DNA of 13,653 nt from positions 1 to 13,653 of the forward strand of contig DASRMS010000161.1 in assembly GCA_035647835.1 (NCBI GenBank), given 5' to 3'. The notes below the pieces were generated by a model. That model did no database searches, had not been told where the DNA came from, and saw nothing but the letters and a program-made list of their open reading frames with translations. Source of the stretch: UBA9865 sp035647835. Its GTDB lineage: Bacteria > Bacillota > Dethiobacteria > Dethiobacterales > Dethiobacteraceae. The position numbers and the translations under genes are program-made. Position 1 is the first letter of the stretch; each line of letters opens with the position of its first letter. This document shows positions 13,626 to 13,653 of the stretch, one piece after another.

Positions 13626-13653
13626 CAATCATCGAAAGTGCTGAATGCATTGG

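Larger units (their letters stand above)
13251..13653. other. AT-rich region after the prepilin gene with repeats and dyads; no gene seen
   Basis: No open frame here is long or gene-like on either strand. The stretch holds three GTGAGTAT repeat copies, matching AGATGT motifs and three dyads: an imperfect hairpin at 13355-13394, the palindrome CAACATGTTG at 13474-13483 and an 8-bp perfect inverted repeat at 13604-13625. The prepilin frame stays open for 25 codons past its TAG, but nothing suggests it is translated. The region may be decayed coding DNA, a repeat array or an unrecognised non-coding RNA. Confidence 0.6.

Overview
The window reads as part of the chromosome of a low-to-mid GC Bacillota (Firmicutes), most likely a clostridial-type lineage. 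The evidence is a CpsB/CpsC/CpsD-type tyrosine phosphoregulatory module (split transmembrane activator plus cytoplasmic BY-kinase with a PHP-type phosphatase), an LCP (LytR-CpsA-Psr) ligase, a VanZ-family protein, strong AAAGGAGG-like ribosome binding sites and use of ATG, GTG and TTG starts. Every supported gene is on the + strand. The species cannot be named from the sequence.

Layout. 1-398: AT-rich DNA, possibly the last ~40 codons of an upstream gene, then an untranslated stretch with a long-range inverted repeat. 399-2638: a translationally coupled pair, an IspD/TarI-like nucleotidyltransferase that lacks several family active-site residues and an FGGY carbohydrate kinase; probably the tail of an upstream polysaccharide cluster. 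2639-4361: a new transcription unit with a good promoter (overlapped by an operator-like dyad), galE, a vanZ-like gene and an intrinsic terminator. 4493-9175: cpsB-like phosphatase, cpsC-like activator, cpsD-like tyrosine kinase, a secreted multidomain surface protein (beta-helix-like, Ig-like, chitobiase C-terminal-like, Pro/Glu-rich tail) and an LCP protein. 9397-11220: a membrane-bound nucleotide-sugar 4,6-dehydratase gene (CapD/FlaA1/WbpM type) interrupted by one in-frame TAG. 11323-12561: a two-HD-domain protein whose second domain is a complete HD-GYP, followed at a distance by an intrinsic terminator. 12885-13250: an isolated type IV prepilin-like gene inside AT-rich DNA carrying a diverged repeat family on both sides.

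How the genes fit together. GalE supplies UDP-galactose, and the 4,6-dehydratase would make a UDP-keto-hexose for amino-sugar synthesis. CpsB/C/D would control polymer length and export by a tyrosine phosphorylation cycle, and the LCP protein would attach finished polymer to the wall. The kinase/nucleotidyltransferase pair may activate an unusual sugar or polyol. The HD-GYP protein suggests a cyclic-di-GMP (or related dinucleotide) link to surface behaviour. No glycosyltransferase, flippase or polymerase lies inside the window, so the biosynthetic core must be elsewhere, probably upstream.

Most unusual points: the single amber codon in the dehydratase gene; the degenerate IspD-like protein beside the FGGY kinase; the surface protein inserted between kinase and LCP genes; and a four-copy diverged repeat (GTGAGTAT core) that surrounds the prepilin gene and occurs nowhere else in the window. 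No CRISPR array, rRNA, tRNA or intact insertion sequence was recognised.
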